64,000 bases of DNA from Corynebacterium urealyticum DSM 7109 (GTDB lineage Bacteria > Actinomycetota > Actinomycetes > Mycobacteriales > Mycobacteriaceae), in assembly GCF_000069945.1 (NCBI RefSeq), contig NC_010545.1:744001-808000 (forward strand), read 5' to 3'. Made by a program: the position numbers and the translations under genes. The stretch's first letter is position 1, and each line of letters opens with the position of its first letter. Below are positions 48,925-57,683 of the stretch, in pieces. Below the pieces are notes generated by a model, which did not search any database, was not told the DNA's origin, and saw only the letters and a list, made by a program, of their open reading frames with translations.

Positions 48925-49794
48925 GTGCTTTCTGATGTGATTGATCTGCTGGCGGATCCGGTGGACGGAACCGCGCTGTCGGCTGGTGACGCGCAGTGGC
49001 GAACCCTCGTGTCCGACTCGGGGCATAGCTACGACATCGCCCGCCAGGGCTACGTGACGCTCGCCGGCGGGGCCGGGCTTCGTTACTCCGGCGATGATGC
49101 TGCGATGATCAGCGCCCGCGAAACCTTCCTCACCGGAGGCCACTTCGCCCCCTTCGTCGAGGCTGTTACCCACAAGGTGGAGGACGTGCTAGATGACGCC
49201 GGGGTCGAGCCTAGTAGCCACCCGGGGCTGGTGGAGATCGGTGCCGGCACCGGCTATTACCTGAGCCATGCGCTGGACACGATTGAAAACTCCCGCGGCG
49301 TGGGTATCGATGTTTCCACCGCGGCGGTCAAGCGCCTGGCCAAGGCGCACTCTCGCATCGGCGCCGTCGTCGCGGACGCCTGGTCGCGCCTGCCGATCCA
49401 GGACGAGTCCGTGGACGCGATCATGGTGGTCTTCGCTCCGCGTAACGCTGCCGAGTTCGCCCGCATCTTGAAGCCGGGAGGGGAGGTCGTGGTTCTCACG
49501 GCAGACGCCGGCCACCTGCACGAGCTGCGCGAGCCGCTGGGGATCATCGAGGTCGAGGAGGGCAAGGTCGAGCGCATGATCGAGCAGGCCTCCGGCCACC
49601 TCACCCCGGTCGGAGAATCGGAGACCGTGGAGTTCGAGATGACCCTCGACCAGGATTCCATTGCCGCGCAGATCGGAATGAGCCCCTCTGCGCGCCACAT
49701 TCACTCCAAGGTGCTCGCTCAGCGCATTGAGAACCTGCCGCCGCAGATGAAGGTCACCGCGCGCGCGAAGATCACCCGACTCGCGAAGGCCTAA
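48925..49794 (+). CDS. RlmA-like 23S rRNA (guanine-N1)-methyltransferase, zinc Cys lost
   Basis: 289 residues. The SAM-binding domain has GLVEIGAGTGYYLSHAL (motif I, about 95-111), RGVGIDVSTAAVKRLAKAH and a FAPRNAAEFARILKPGGEVVVLT stretch like that of RlmA/TlrB, which methylate guanine 745/748 of 23S rRNA. The N-terminal part keeps the RlmA layout (DSGHSYDIARQGYVTL, ISARETFLTGGHFAPF), but the zinc-finger cysteines are replaced (LADPVDGTAL ... LVSDSGHSYD), with only the His kept. Target recognition may differ; a macrolide-resistance link as for TlrB is possible but unproven. Confidence 0.85.
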   Translation: MLSDVIDLLADPVDGTALSAGDAQWRTLVSDSGHSYDIARQGYVTLAGGAGLRYSGDDAAMISARETFLTGGHFAPFVEAVTHKVEDVLDDAGVEPSSHPGLVEIGAGTGYYLSHALDTIENSRGVGIDVSTAAVKRLAKAHSRIGAVVADAWSRLPIQDESVDAIMVVFAPRNAAEFARILKPGGEVVVLTADAGHLHELREPLGIIEVEEGKVERMIEQASGHLTPVGESETVEFEMTLDQDSIAAQIGMSPSARHIHSKVLAQRIENLPPQMKVTARAKITRLAKA

Positions 49795-49897
49795 CGCAGG
49801 CAGGAAAGGGCAAAAGCCCCTAGCAGCCGCTGCCACTGATACCGCTGCGACATATGCGCTCGGCAGCGGTGCGCCAGTACAACCCCGCAGCAGAGTA

Positions 49898-49934
49898 AAA
49901 GCCCGGGCAGGGAACGCATCCCCGCCCGGGCTTT
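49898..49934. terminator. Strong stem-loop between converging genes
   Basis: AAAGCCCGGGC (49898-49908) pairs exactly with GCCCGGGCTTT (49924-49934) and terminates both the RlmA-like gene and the leftward GH32-like gene. The 100 bp before it (49799-49897) hold a further weaker CCGCTGCC/GGCAGCGG pairing and no gene. Confidence 0.85.
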
Positions 49935-49973
49935 GGCATTGCTCACGAAGAAAGCCGTGGCAGACTCTCCGAG

Positions 49974-51584
49974 CTAGTCCACGTCCAGCAAGTCGTCGAT
50001 CGCGCCGGACTCGATATCCCGATCTGCCTGGGCCGAGTCCGCGATGATCTGCTCCTGAGCGGCAGCCGAGTTTAGGCCCGCGTGCAGGCGCTGCAGCTGG
50101 CGACCCAGGGTAACCATCGACACTTCGGTGCGGGCCCCACCGGTCGCGGTGACCTCCACGTCCCTAACCGGCACTGCCGCCGAGATGCTGCTCGTCAGCG
50201 TGGCGGCGCCGCCGTCGGCGTAGACCTCGCACAGCGGGCCGTCGATGAAGACGGTGAGCACGTCGGCCTCTGGGTCGGCGAGGGAAGCGGTGCGGGTGTC
50301 TCCCTCGCGGGTGACGGAAACAGCATCCTTGGTGTAGCTGATCAGGGCGATTTCCCCGCCATCCATGTTGCGCACGCTAAGCTCCACCTTTCCCTCACCT
50401 GGAGCAAGCTGCCCGGTCCAGATGAGCCCGAAGTCGGAGAAGGAGTGCACGGCCTGTGGGGCGCCAACGATGTCCTGGTACAGCGCCCCGTCCAGCAGGG
50501 TGAGGGCGCGCGGCGTGGACAGGCAATTGGCCCAATCCGCGCCGGTGCTAGCGTCCGGGTGGGCGCCCACCAGGCCGATCAGAGCGGGGGTGTCGCCCGG
50601 GATGATGCGAGGACGGGTCAGGTCGTGGCCGTGGTCCAGGACGCGGAACTCACCCTGGGGCTGGAAAGTGACCTTCCCGGCAGAGGGGGTGTCGATACGT
50701 CCGACGAGATAGCCAGTGACCTCGTCGCCCTCCGCCTTCCAGGTGCCGTCGTCACGGTAGGTGAGGATGAGGACGTGGTAGTCGTGGCCATCGCCCTGGT
50801 CGGTCATCTTGACCAGACGCGGGGCGAACGGTCTGGATGCAGGGAGGGACACGTCGCCGTCAATCTCGACGGCACCCGCGACGCGCCAGTGTTGGCGATC
50901 CTCGGAGAGGAGCCACACGATCTCGGCGTCCTCGTCGTTGACGAGGTTCAGGGCCAGCATGCCCCAGCCGCCTTCGCCGAGGGGGACAACACTCGGGGTG
51001 ACGAGGTCGGCGACCGGGTGGGCGGAGTCGTCGATGTCGATGGGTCCAAGGCGGCGCACACCGGCGGCCACGGCCTTCGGGTCGTCGGAGACCTCGTTGA
51101 GGGCGGCCAGGTCGTCAATCTGGGCGCGTTGGATTCGGAAGGTGCGTTCGCCGCGGCGACCATTCGCGACCTGGCTGCCAAGCAGCTCCTCCCGACTGGC
51201 GTTCGCGTCGCGTGGCTCGGAGGTGACGAAGATCAGCTCAACGGTCTCCGGAGATCCGTCTGCGGCGGAGAGGGTGAGAGCGGAACCCGCGAGGACGTCC
51301 AGCTCCTCGCCCTCCGGCTTGAGGACGTCGTCGTTGATGTCCCAGTCGTAGGGAATGTGGGACGCGGTGACATGTGCCCACCGCGAGCCGTTGCTGCGCT
51401 TCGTGCGGAACTGGTGGAAAACGTGGATCGCGCCATCGGCGAAGACGGCTCCCGCCGGGGCCTCGAGTACACCGCGTTCGGCGGTGATGTGAAGCTCTGG
51501 GGCTTGGTGAGGGAGTTCCGCGTCAGCCTCTGCAGGCTGCGGGTTGACCGGCGCGGAAGTGTGTTCTGCGGAAGGGTTAGCCAT
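49974..51584 (-). CDS. GH32-like protein lacking the catalytic acidic residues
   Basis: 536 residues from ATG 51584. The fold is that of family 32 glycoside hydrolases: a five-blade propeller start (VFADGAIHVFHQFRTKR ... WAHVTASHIPYDWD) and a C-terminal beta-sandwich with VLTVFIDGPLCEVYADGGAATLTSSI, the GH32C signature. The nucleophile motif NDPNG is EAPAG here, the RDP motif appears as FAP (RPFAPRLV), and the EC acid/base motif is TRP (LTRPRII). All three acidic residues are therefore absent, so sucrose or fructan hydrolysis is unlikely and a binding or regulatory role is more plausible. No signal peptide. It is a single gene upstream of a methyltransferase unit. Confidence 0.85.
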   Translation of the reverse strand: MANPSAEHTSAPVNPQPAEADAELPHQAPELHITAERGVLEAPAGAVFADGAIHVFHQFRTKRSNGSRWAHVTASHIPYDWDINDDVLKPEGEELDVLAGSALTLSAADGSPETVELIFVTSEPRDANASREELLGSQVANGRRGERTFRIQRAQIDDLAALNEVSDDPKAVAAGVRRLGPIDIDDSAHPVADLVTPSVVPLGEGGWGMLALNLVNDEDAEIVWLLSEDRQHWRVAGAVEIDGDVSLPASRPFAPRLVKMTDQGDGHDYHVLILTYRDDGTWKAEGDEVTGYLVGRIDTPSAGKVTFQPQGEFRVLDHGHDLTRPRIIPGDTPALIGLVGAHPDASTGADWANCLSTPRALTLLDGALYQDIVGAPQAVHSFSDFGLIWTGQLAPGEGKVELSVRNMDGGEIALISYTKDAVSVTREGDTRTASLADPEADVLTVFIDGPLCEVYADGGAATLTSSISAAVPVRDVEVTATGGARTEVSMVTLGRQLQRLHAGLNSAAAQEQIIADSAQADRDIESGAIDDLLDVD

Positions 51585-51700
51585 GACCCCGTTTATACCA
51601 GCGGATTGCCTGCGAGGTCGGGCGGAGTTCACCCAGCACGTGCCTACCCCACAGGCCACAGCCCGGGGGGGTAGAAGCGCGGCCCCGGGCGCAGAAGGGG

Positions 51701-52381
51701 CTAGTGCTTCGTGATGATCGTGGCACCGGCGCCGACGGGCAGGCGGGCGGCGGTCACATCGGTCAAGCTCGTGATGTATTCGTCGGCCTCGCGCGCGCAG
51801 ACGGACTGGCGATCGGTGCGCTCCGCGTCGGCGAGTGTGCCGTCCAGCAGCGTGTCCAACAAGAGGAGAACGCCGCCGGAACGGAGGGTAGGAAGGGTGG
51901 CTGCCACGGTGGCCTCGATGTCCTCGACCGCGCACTCTGCAATTGCGAGGTCGTAGCTAGTGGAGGCAAGCCGACCGATGACGTCTAGGGGGCGGCTGGG
52001 CAGGAAGCGGAAGCCGTTGCTGGCGACGCCGATCTGCTTGAAGGCATTCTTAGCGAGCTGCTGGTGCTGGACCTCCGGCTCGATGCAGGTCAGGTGCGCC
52101 TGGCTGGCGCCAGCGGCGTAGAAACCGCGGAAGAGGTGGGAACCCAGCAGGCCGCAGGCGGGGGACATAATGATCCCGGTGGGGGTGTGGCCGCCCAGCG
52201 CCGCGCGTCCCGCGGTGTTGGCCGCAAGGAATCGGAGCAGCTCTGCGGTCACGGCGTCCGGGACGAGCAGACCGAATTCGCGTGCCGCTTCGGTCGCAGC
52301 GGCGAGTGCCTCATCGGCAGGGGTGGTCTGCTCGACGTAGGACTTGATGGCGTTGATGCTGGAATTATTTGCAGAGTTCAC
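51701..52381 (-). CDS. SAM-dependent O-methyltransferase-like protein
   Basis: 226 residues from the GTG at 52381 (NSANNSSINAIKSYVEQ); a longer frame to 52474 is less likely, and a TAGTCT box 8 nt before the GTG fits a leaderless start. It belongs to the class I methyltransferases related to M. tuberculosis Rv1220c, which also lies divergently next to sigE. GIIMSPACGLLGSHLFRGF replaces the usual E-I-G-T-x-x-G motif I, HLTCIEPEVQHQQLA follows as motif post-I, and SYDLAIAECAVEDIE as motif II. The substrate is unknown. Confidence 0.85.
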   Translation of the reverse strand: MNSANNSSINAIKSYVEQTTPADEALAAATEAAREFGLLVPDAVTAELLRFLAANTAGRAALGGHTPTGIIMSPACGLLGSHLFRGFYAAGASQAHLTCIEPEVQHQQLAKNAFKQIGVASNGFRFLPSRPLDVIGRLASTSYDLAIAECAVEDIEATVAATLPTLRSGGVLLLLDTLLDGTLADAERTDRQSVCAREADEYITSLTDVTAARLPVGAGATIITKH

Positions 52382-52564
52382 GATTGTCGAGACTATGGCA
52401 CTGGACCCTGATTTGGGCTCAAGACATGCCTGATAGGGCGGGGTTTTAAGGAAATAGAAACGCTTGTTAATCACTGTGGCTTAAGTGGGGTGGCGGCCGA
52501 AGTTCACAGCGTTTCTCCAGTCGGAAACTATCCCGCAGGGAACTTGGCGTGACATGCTACAAAC

Positions 52565-53185
52565 ATGACTCACGCGAACGCCAGCCACCATCCCCAGGTT
52601 GACGGGCTGGTGACGAGCCCAGCCACCACTGCCGCATTCGATGCCGGCGAGGCTGAGATGCCCTCCTGGTCCGAGCTGGTGGCCGAACACGCCGATCGCG
52701 TCTACCGGCTGGCGTATCAGCTTTCCGGCAATCAGCAGGATGCCGAGGACCTGACCCAGGAAACCTTCATGCGGGTGTTCCGCAGCCTCAAGCACTACCG
52801 TCCCGGCACCTTTGAGGGCTGGCTGCACCGCATCACCACGAACCTCTTCCTGGACATGGTGCGCCACCGATCCAAGATTCGGATGGATGCGCTGGAGGAT
52901 TACCCGGAGTACTGGACACCGGCCACTTCCTCGGAACCCACGCCTGAGGCTGCATTCGAGCTCAATAACCTGGATCCTGCCTTGGAAGCGGCGCTGGCCG
53001 ATCTGCAGCCGGAGTACCGTGTGGCGCTGGTGCTCAGGGATGGGCTGGACATGAGCTACGACGAAATCGCCGTCACTCTTGGCGTGAAGTTGGGGACGGT
53101 GCGCTCCCGGATCCACCGCGCTCGTTCGCAGATGAAGGCTAGGCTCGTGGAAAAGCAGGGTGAATTGCACTACGTCGGATCCTAA
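52565..53185 (+). CDS. sigE: ECF sigma factor SigE
   Basis: 206 residues. Region 2 contains [31 protein letters not shown] (core binding and -10 recognition), [16 protein letters not shown] follows, and region 4 has [48 protein letters not shown]. The gene order methyltransferase (divergent), sigE, anti-sigma, tatB, mrp is that of M. tuberculosis sigE and C. glutamicum sigE, which control surface and heat stress responses. GGAAAC and GGGAACTT elements in the upstream gap resemble ECF -35 sequences, so autoregulation is likely. Confidence 0.94.
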   Translation: MTHANASHHPQVDGLVTSPATTAAFDAGEAEMPSWSELVAEHADRVYRLAYQLSGNQQDAEDLTQETFMRVFRSLKHYRPGTFEGWLHRITTNLFLDMVRHRSKIRMDALEDYPEYWTPATSSEPTPEAAFELNNLDPALEAALADLQPEYRVALVLRDGLDMSYDEIAVTLGVKLGTVRSRIHRARSQMKARLVEKQGELHYVGS

Positions 53186-53195
53186 GGTGGGAGCT

Positions 53196-53669
53196 ATGGA
53201 AATCGGTCACTTGGGGCCGGAGGCTATCGCTGCCCTCGTGGACGGGGAACTGAGCCCCCGCGCGGCCGAACGCGCGCGCATCCACCTCGTGCACTGTGCG
53301 GACTGCCGCCGTGAAGTGCTGTCCCAGCGCGAGGTTGCCCAGGCGATGCGTACCGCCATGGCGCACCAGGCCGGCCCGGGCCACGCAACTGAGCACGATG
53401 GGCAGGGGCTGCCCGAGACACTGCTGTCGCGGCTGGCAGCCATCCCAGAGGAGTCGGATGGTTCCCAGGTGAATGCGCAAGACGAGCGCACCACGCGTGC
53501 CACGGGTTCGACCGCTGCTGGCCAGCATGGTCGTGTGGGTGCGCGCAGTGGGGGAGACCGCGCTGAGCAGAAGCTGAATTTCGACATCGCCGGACGGCGA
53601 TTCCCGCGCACACTGGCGGCGAAAATCGAGCTGTTTATTCACCAGCTTCGTGACGCCAGGAGGTCTTAA
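53196..53669 (+). CDS. cseE: Anti-sigma-E factor CseE (zinc-associated)
   Basis: 157 residues from ATG 53196, 10 bp after sigE. The ZAS signature is RIHLVHCADCRRE (His30, Cys34, Cys37; H-x3-C-x2-C) preceded by the helix GPEAIAALVDGELSPRAAERA that grips the sigma factor. The middle is Ser/Thr/Gln-rich and the end (RRFPRTLAAKIELFIHQLR) a basic amphipathic helix. There is no membrane helix, so this is a soluble redox- or zinc-responsive anti-sigma, as CseE/RseA. It is expected to hold SigE inactive until stress. Confidence 0.9.
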   Translation: MEIGHLGPEAIAALVDGELSPRAAERARIHLVHCADCRREVLSQREVAQAMRTAMAHQAGPGHATEHDGQGLPETLLSRLAAIPEESDGSQVNAQDERTTRATGSTAAGQHGRVGARSGGDRAEQKLNFDIAGRRFPRTLAAKIELFIHQLRDARRS

Positions 53670-53701
53670 GCCAGCCTGCCCGGTGGGCTAAAGTAGGGGG
53701 C

Positions 53702-54268
53702 GTGTTTTCTTCCATCAGTTGGTTCAACATCCTGGTGCTCCTGATCATCGGGCTGATTGTTATCGGCCCGGAGCGGCTGCCGGGGATGATCAAAGATATC
53801 CGCGCGGTGGCGTTGGCTTTTCGCAATCTCGTCAACGACGCCCGTCGCCAGCTGGATGAGGACTTCGGCCCTGAATTCAAGGAGTTCCAGAAGCCGCTGA
53901 GCCAGATCAACGAGTACCGCCGGATGGGGCCACGCGGTCTCGTCACGAAGGCGCTCTTCGATGGAGACGATGCCTTCTTCAACGACCTGGAGAACACCGG
54001 CCGCCAGTTGGCTGATTCAGTGAACTCGGTGACTAATCCGGCTGGACACACGAGCGCCGAGCGCCCCTCCTCACAGGCCCCGCTGCCTGATTCCCAGCCC
54101 CAGGGCACAGGGAGCGCCTCCAATGCAGCCGGGTCACGCACCGCGGTCGGCCAGGGAGCACCGAGCGGTGCTTCGGGGCGCACGACGAACCAACAGTCCC
54201 AGCAGCTTGCGGCGGGGGAGAGCTCTGCATCATCCCGGGCAGCCGGGGTATGGGACGACGTCCTGTAG
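53702..54268 (+). CDS. tatB: Sec-independent translocase subunit TatB
   Basis: 188 residues from GTG 53702. The N-terminal membrane helix SSISWFNILVLLIIGLIVIGPERLPGMI ends with the G-P-E-R-L-P hinge typical of TatB, followed by an amphipathic helix (DIRAVALAFRNLVNDARRQLDEDFGPEFKEF). A long Ser/Gln/Gly-rich disordered tail follows. TatB with TatC binds twin-arginine signal peptides of folded proteins. Here it lies directly behind cseE; the htrA gene found between them in mycobacteria is absent. Confidence 0.92.
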   Translation: MFSSISWFNILVLLIIGLIVIGPERLPGMIKDIRAVALAFRNLVNDARRQLDEDFGPEFKEFQKPLSQINEYRRMGPRGLVTKALFDGDDAFFNDLENTGRQLADSVNSVTNPAGHTSAERPSSQAPLPDSQPQGTGSASNAAGSRTAVGQGAPSGASGRTTNQQSQQLAAGESSASSRAAGVWDDVL

Positions 54269-54334
54269 CGCCGGCTGGCCCCTGCCCGGGATGGGCGCGC
54301 CCTAGGTGCCTATGCAAGACCCTGTGACAAGCCA

Positions 54335-54371
54335 AACGCCCGCTCGCTGAAGGATCAAGCGAGCGGGCGTT
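54335..54371. terminator. 14-bp perfect stem between tatB and mrp
   Basis: AACGCCCGCTCGCT (54335-54348) pairs exactly with AGCGAGCGGGCGTT (54358-54371), 9-nt loop, between converging genes. Confidence 0.85.
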
Positions 54372-54387
54372 AGCCTGTGCATCAGAG

Positions 54388-55518
54388 CTACTTGCGGGTG
54401 ACCCCCAGGCCCAGGGACTTGCCGGCCAGGGAGGAACGCCGCAGCGCGAGGTGATCGGCGATCGCCCCGAAGGCCTGGGCTGCCTCGGAGTTCGGCTCCG
54501 AAAGAGCGATCGGGTTGCCCAGGTCGCCGCCAATGCGCAGGTTCGGGTCCAGCGGGATCTGGCCCAGCAGCGGCACCTTCGTGCCCGCGATCTGTGACAG
54601 GCGATCTGCCACCAGCTGGCCACCACCGGAGCCGAAGATCTCGTTCTTCGAGCCATCCGGCATCTGCATCCAGCTCATGTTCTCGATCACGCCGCCGATG
54701 CGCTGGCGGGTCTGCTGCGCGATGGAGCCTGCACGCTCCGCGACCTCCGCGGCAGCCGCCTGCGGGGTCGTCACGATCAGGAGCTCAGCGTTCGGCACCA
54801 GCTGGGCAACAGAGATCGCCACGTCGCCGGTGCCCGGTGGCAGGTCGAGCAGCAGGATGTCCAGATCGCCCCAGAACACGTCGCCGAGGAACTGCTGGAT
54901 CGCGCGGTGCAGCATCGGGCCGCGCCACACAACCGGGGAGTTGTCGCCCACAAAGTGACCGATGGAGATCAGCTTCACGCCGTGCGCCTGCAGCGGCATG
55001 ATCATCTCGTCGACCTGGTGCGGCCGGTCGGTGCTGCCCATCATGTTCGGGATGGAGTGGCCGTAAATATCGGCGTCGATCACACCGACCTTCAGGCCAC
55101 GGCGCTGCAGGGAGACCGCCAGATTCACCGTGATGGAGGACTTGCCCACACCACCCTTGCCGGAAGCGACGGCGTAGACGCGGGTCGTGGAGTCCGGCTG
55201 TGCGAACGGGATCACCGGGTCGGCGGCGTCGCCACGGACCAGCTTGCGCACTTCGCGGCGCTGCTCGTCGCTCATCACGTCGGTGGTGACGGTGACGTTC
55301 TCGACGCCAGCCACGCTCTCCGCGGCCTTCCTCGTCTCCTCCGTGAGGTGAGACTTCATCGGGCATCCTGCGATGGTGAGGTAGATCTCGACAGCCACGT
55401 CGGCGCCGTCGATCTCGATGGACTTCACCATGCCGAGTTCGGTGATCGAGCGGTTCAGCTCGGGATCCTCGACCTTCGACAATGCGTTGCGAATATCAGA
55501 TTCTTGAACCATGGGCAT
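54388..55518 (-). CDS. mrp: Mrp/ApbC-type P-loop ATPase, iron-sulfur cluster carrier
   Basis: 376 residues. An N-terminal MIP18/DUF59 domain (about 5-75, with SKVEDPELNRSITELGMV and LTIAGCPMKSHL) is followed by a ParA/MinD-like ATPase with the deviant Walker A GKGGVGKSS, switch I DADIYGHSIPNMMG and switch II DLPPGTGDVAI. The C-terminal CPxC cluster-binding pair of many ApbC proteins is absent (QMPDGSKNEIFGSGGG), as in the mycobacterial Mrp as I recall it. It is thought to hold and transfer Fe-S clusters. Single gene, converging on tatB. Confidence 0.93.
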   Translation of the reverse strand: MPMVQESDIRNALSKVEDPELNRSITELGMVKSIEIDGADVAVEIYLTIAGCPMKSHLTEETRKAAESVAGVENVTVTTDVMSDEQRREVRKLVRGDAADPVIPFAQPDSTTRVYAVASGKGGVGKSSITVNLAVSLQRRGLKVGVIDADIYGHSIPNMMGSTDRPHQVDEMIMPLQAHGVKLISIGHFVGDNSPVVWRGPMLHRAIQQFLGDVFWGDLDILLLDLPPGTGDVAISVAQLVPNAELLIVTTPQAAAAEVAERAGSIAQQTRQRIGGVIENMSWMQMPDGSKNEIFGSGGGQLVADRLSQIAGTKVPLLGQIPLDPNLRIGGDLGNPIALSEPNSEAAQAFGAIADHLALRRSSLAGKSLGLGVTRK

Positions 55519-55663
55519 CGCCTTAAATCTGCTTCTTTACCTATAAGTGTTTTTCGAGGGTCTGGGTCACAAAAGCCGACCCTCAAGCCAATAAGCCACT
55601 GTACCTTGGGGGCCGCCGCTTTATTCAACCTCGGCTCCCGTCAAGCGGCTTGCCGCAGCCTCG

Positions 55664-56230
55664 CTAGGATTCCCCGCGCGGGGAGGAGCCTGCACTTCGA
55701 GCACCATCCGCCATCTCGCGCTCGTCTTCGTCATGGGCGCGATCCTCGAGCTTATCCTCAATGCGGCGCATCAGCTCTGAGAGCTCGTCGAGCTCGCGGC
55801 GGAGGTAGTCTCGGGTGACCGTTTCGCCCACCGCGATGCGTACGCCCGCCAGCTCCCGGGCCAGAAACTCCGTGTCGGCCTTGGTCTCCTCAGCGCGGCG
55901 CCGATCCTCGTTCAACGCCAAACGGTCGCGGTCGTCCTGACGGTTCTGCGCTAGCAGAATCAGAGGCGCTGCGTAGGCCGCCTGAGTGGAGAAGGCCAGG
56001 TTGAGCAGGATGAAAGGGTAGGGGTCCCAGTTCCACCACATCCCGCCGATGTTGAGGCAGATCCACACCACCACGATGAGGGTCTGCCAGGCGAGGTACT
56101 TGCCGGTGCCCAGGAAGCGAGCCACCTTCTCTGCGCCCGCGCCTACAGCGTCGCCATTGAGAGAAAACAGCGAGCGGCGCGCCCCGGTGGTTGGGGTGTC
56201 GAGGGCGGGCTGATTGTAGTTCTTAGGCAT
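55664..56230 (-). CDS. DUF1003 membrane protein
   Basis: 188 residues from ATG 56230, which overlaps the end of the MgtE-N/CBS gene by 8 nt and has AAGGTGA upstream. The DUF1003 core has ARFLGTGKYLAWQTLIVVVWICLNIGG and DPYPFILLNLAFSTQAAYAAPLILLAQNRQDDRDR, giving two membrane helices. The charged helical tail (about 120-165) may form a coiled coil. The family has no proven function. As in mycobacteria it is paired with the MgtE-N/CBS gene, which hints at Mg or ion-related membrane homeostasis. Confidence 0.88.
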   Translation of the reverse strand: MPKNYNQPALDTPTTGARRSLFSLNGDAVGAGAEKVARFLGTGKYLAWQTLIVVVWICLNIGGMWWNWDPYPFILLNLAFSTQAAYAAPLILLAQNRQDDRDRLALNEDRRRAEETKADTEFLARELAGVRIAVGETVTRDYLRRELDELSELMRRIEDKLEDRAHDEDEREMADGARSAGSSPRGES

Positions 56231-57536
56231 CTGCGTCACCTTCCTGCAAGGACGTCTGTGGCGCCTGCTGTGCGTCGTTGTCGACGCGCCAGTCCTGGTC
56301 GCGCCAATCTTCCGGCAGCAGGGCGTCTAACAGGTCGTCGACGGCGAGCACCCCGAGGAGGTGGTTGCCCTCATCGACAACGGGCGCGCAGACCAGGTTG
56401 TACGTTGCGAAGAAGCGCGCCGCGGCCTCGTGACTATCTGTCACGGACAGGGCTGGTAGGTCGAGGTCGATCAGCTCGCTGACCAGGGTGGCTGGCGGGT
56501 GGCGCAGTAGCTTCTGCAGGTGCACGCAGCCTAGGTAGTGCCCCGTGGGGGTGGACTGGGGCGGGCGCACCACGAACACCAGGGAGCTCAAGGAACTGGA
56601 CACATCGGGGTTGCGGGCGTGCGCCAGCGCCTCAGCAACTGTCGCCTGTGGGGTGAGGATGATTGCCTCGGAGGTCATCACGCCACCGACCGTGTCCGCA
56701 GAGAAACTCATCAGGCGACGCACTGGGGCGGAGTCCTCGGGGTCCATGAGTTCGAGGAGCACGTCCGAGGTGCCGGTCGGAAGCTCGGCGAGCGCATCCG
56801 CGGCATCATCCGGCTCCATTTCCTCCAGAACCTCGGCTGCGCGCTCCACACCGAGCTGATTGAGGATCGCGATGCGGGAGTCTTCCGGTAGCTCGGCGAC
56901 GACATCCGCGAGGCGCTCGTTCGGAATCTCCCGGGCTAGCTTGGTTTGCTGTTCTTCTGGCAGGTCGTTCAGCGCGATAGCGATGTCTGCGGCGTGCATT
57001 TCTTGGAAGGACGCCAGTAGCTCGGCGTTGCTGTCCGCAGGTCCCGTCCCGCTCGCGCTCAGGCCCTGGATGCGTGACAACGGCACCACGGCGACCTTTC
57101 CCAGGCGGCCGAGGCGGCCGCGCTGGGCCACCGCGACCCGGCTGACCTCCCAGTCCCTGGTCCGGGACTGCTTCAGCTCCACATCCACGATCTCGAGCGC
57201 CTGGCCATGCAATTCGGCGTGCTCGGGATCGTCCGTGTGCACCTTGGCGCCAACCAGCTCGTGCTGAATACTAATCTCGCCGGAGCGAGACTGGAAGGGC
57301 TTTAAGTTCACCGAGCTGGAGGTCGCCATCACCTCTGAGGGGTTGATGCTGGCCACGCGAAGCATCGGAAGAAAGATTTGGCGTTTATTGGGCAGGGCGA
57401 TGACCAACCCTAGGACGTGGCTGCGGTGCTGGTAGATGGTGACCACAACATCCCGCACTCGGCCGATGGAGTCTCCGTAGGGGCCCATCAGCATCATTCC
57501 GGCCAACCGGCCTGCATAAACGCGAGTTTCTGTCAT
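56223..57536 (-). CDS. PRC-barrel / MgtE N-domain / CBS-pair protein (no transport helices)
   Basis: 437 residues from ATG 57536; a TATTCT box 8 nt before it fits a leaderless start. The order is an N-terminal PRC-barrel-like region (about 5-90, with YAGRLAGMMLMGPYGDSIGRVRDV); an MgtE intracellular N-domain of helical repeats (about 185-280, LNDLPEEQQTKLAREIPNERLADV, LPEDSRIAILNQL, EMEPDDAADALAELP); and a CBS pair (about 290-415, with MTSEAIILTPQATVAEAL). The MgtE membrane part is absent, so it is a cytoplasmic Mg or nucleotide sensor like M. tuberculosis Rv1232c. It is co-transcribed with the DUF1003 gene. Confidence 0.88.
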   Translation of the reverse strand: MTETRVYAGRLAGMMLMGPYGDSIGRVRDVVVTIYQHRSHVLGLVIALPNKRQIFLPMLRVASINPSEVMATSSSVNLKPFQSRSGEISIQHELVGAKVHTDDPEHAELHGQALEIVDVELKQSRTRDWEVSRVAVAQRGRLGRLGKVAVVPLSRIQGLSASGTGPADSNAELLASFQEMHAADIAIALNDLPEEQQTKLAREIPNERLADVVAELPEDSRIAILNQLGVERAAEVLEEMEPDDAADALAELPTGTSDVLLELMDPEDSAPVRRLMSFSADTVGGVMTSEAIILTPQATVAEALAHARNPDVSSSLSSLVFVVRPPQSTPTGHYLGCVHLQKLLRHPPATLVSELIDLDLPALSVTDSHEAAARFFATYNLVCAPVVDEGNHLLGVLAVDDLLDALLPEDWRDQDWRVDNDAQQAPQTSLQEGDADA

Positions 57537-57683
57537 AGAAACCAAGAATACTTGAGTGTCCACGCAGCCACGATGCCCGGTGGGTCGCGGAGCTCGCGAT
57601 AGGATGAGGAGCATTCCTCGCAGCCTAATTTTCGCTGCAAACCCTTAAAGCCGTGAGACCCACCCCAAGGAGAGCTGCAAGCC

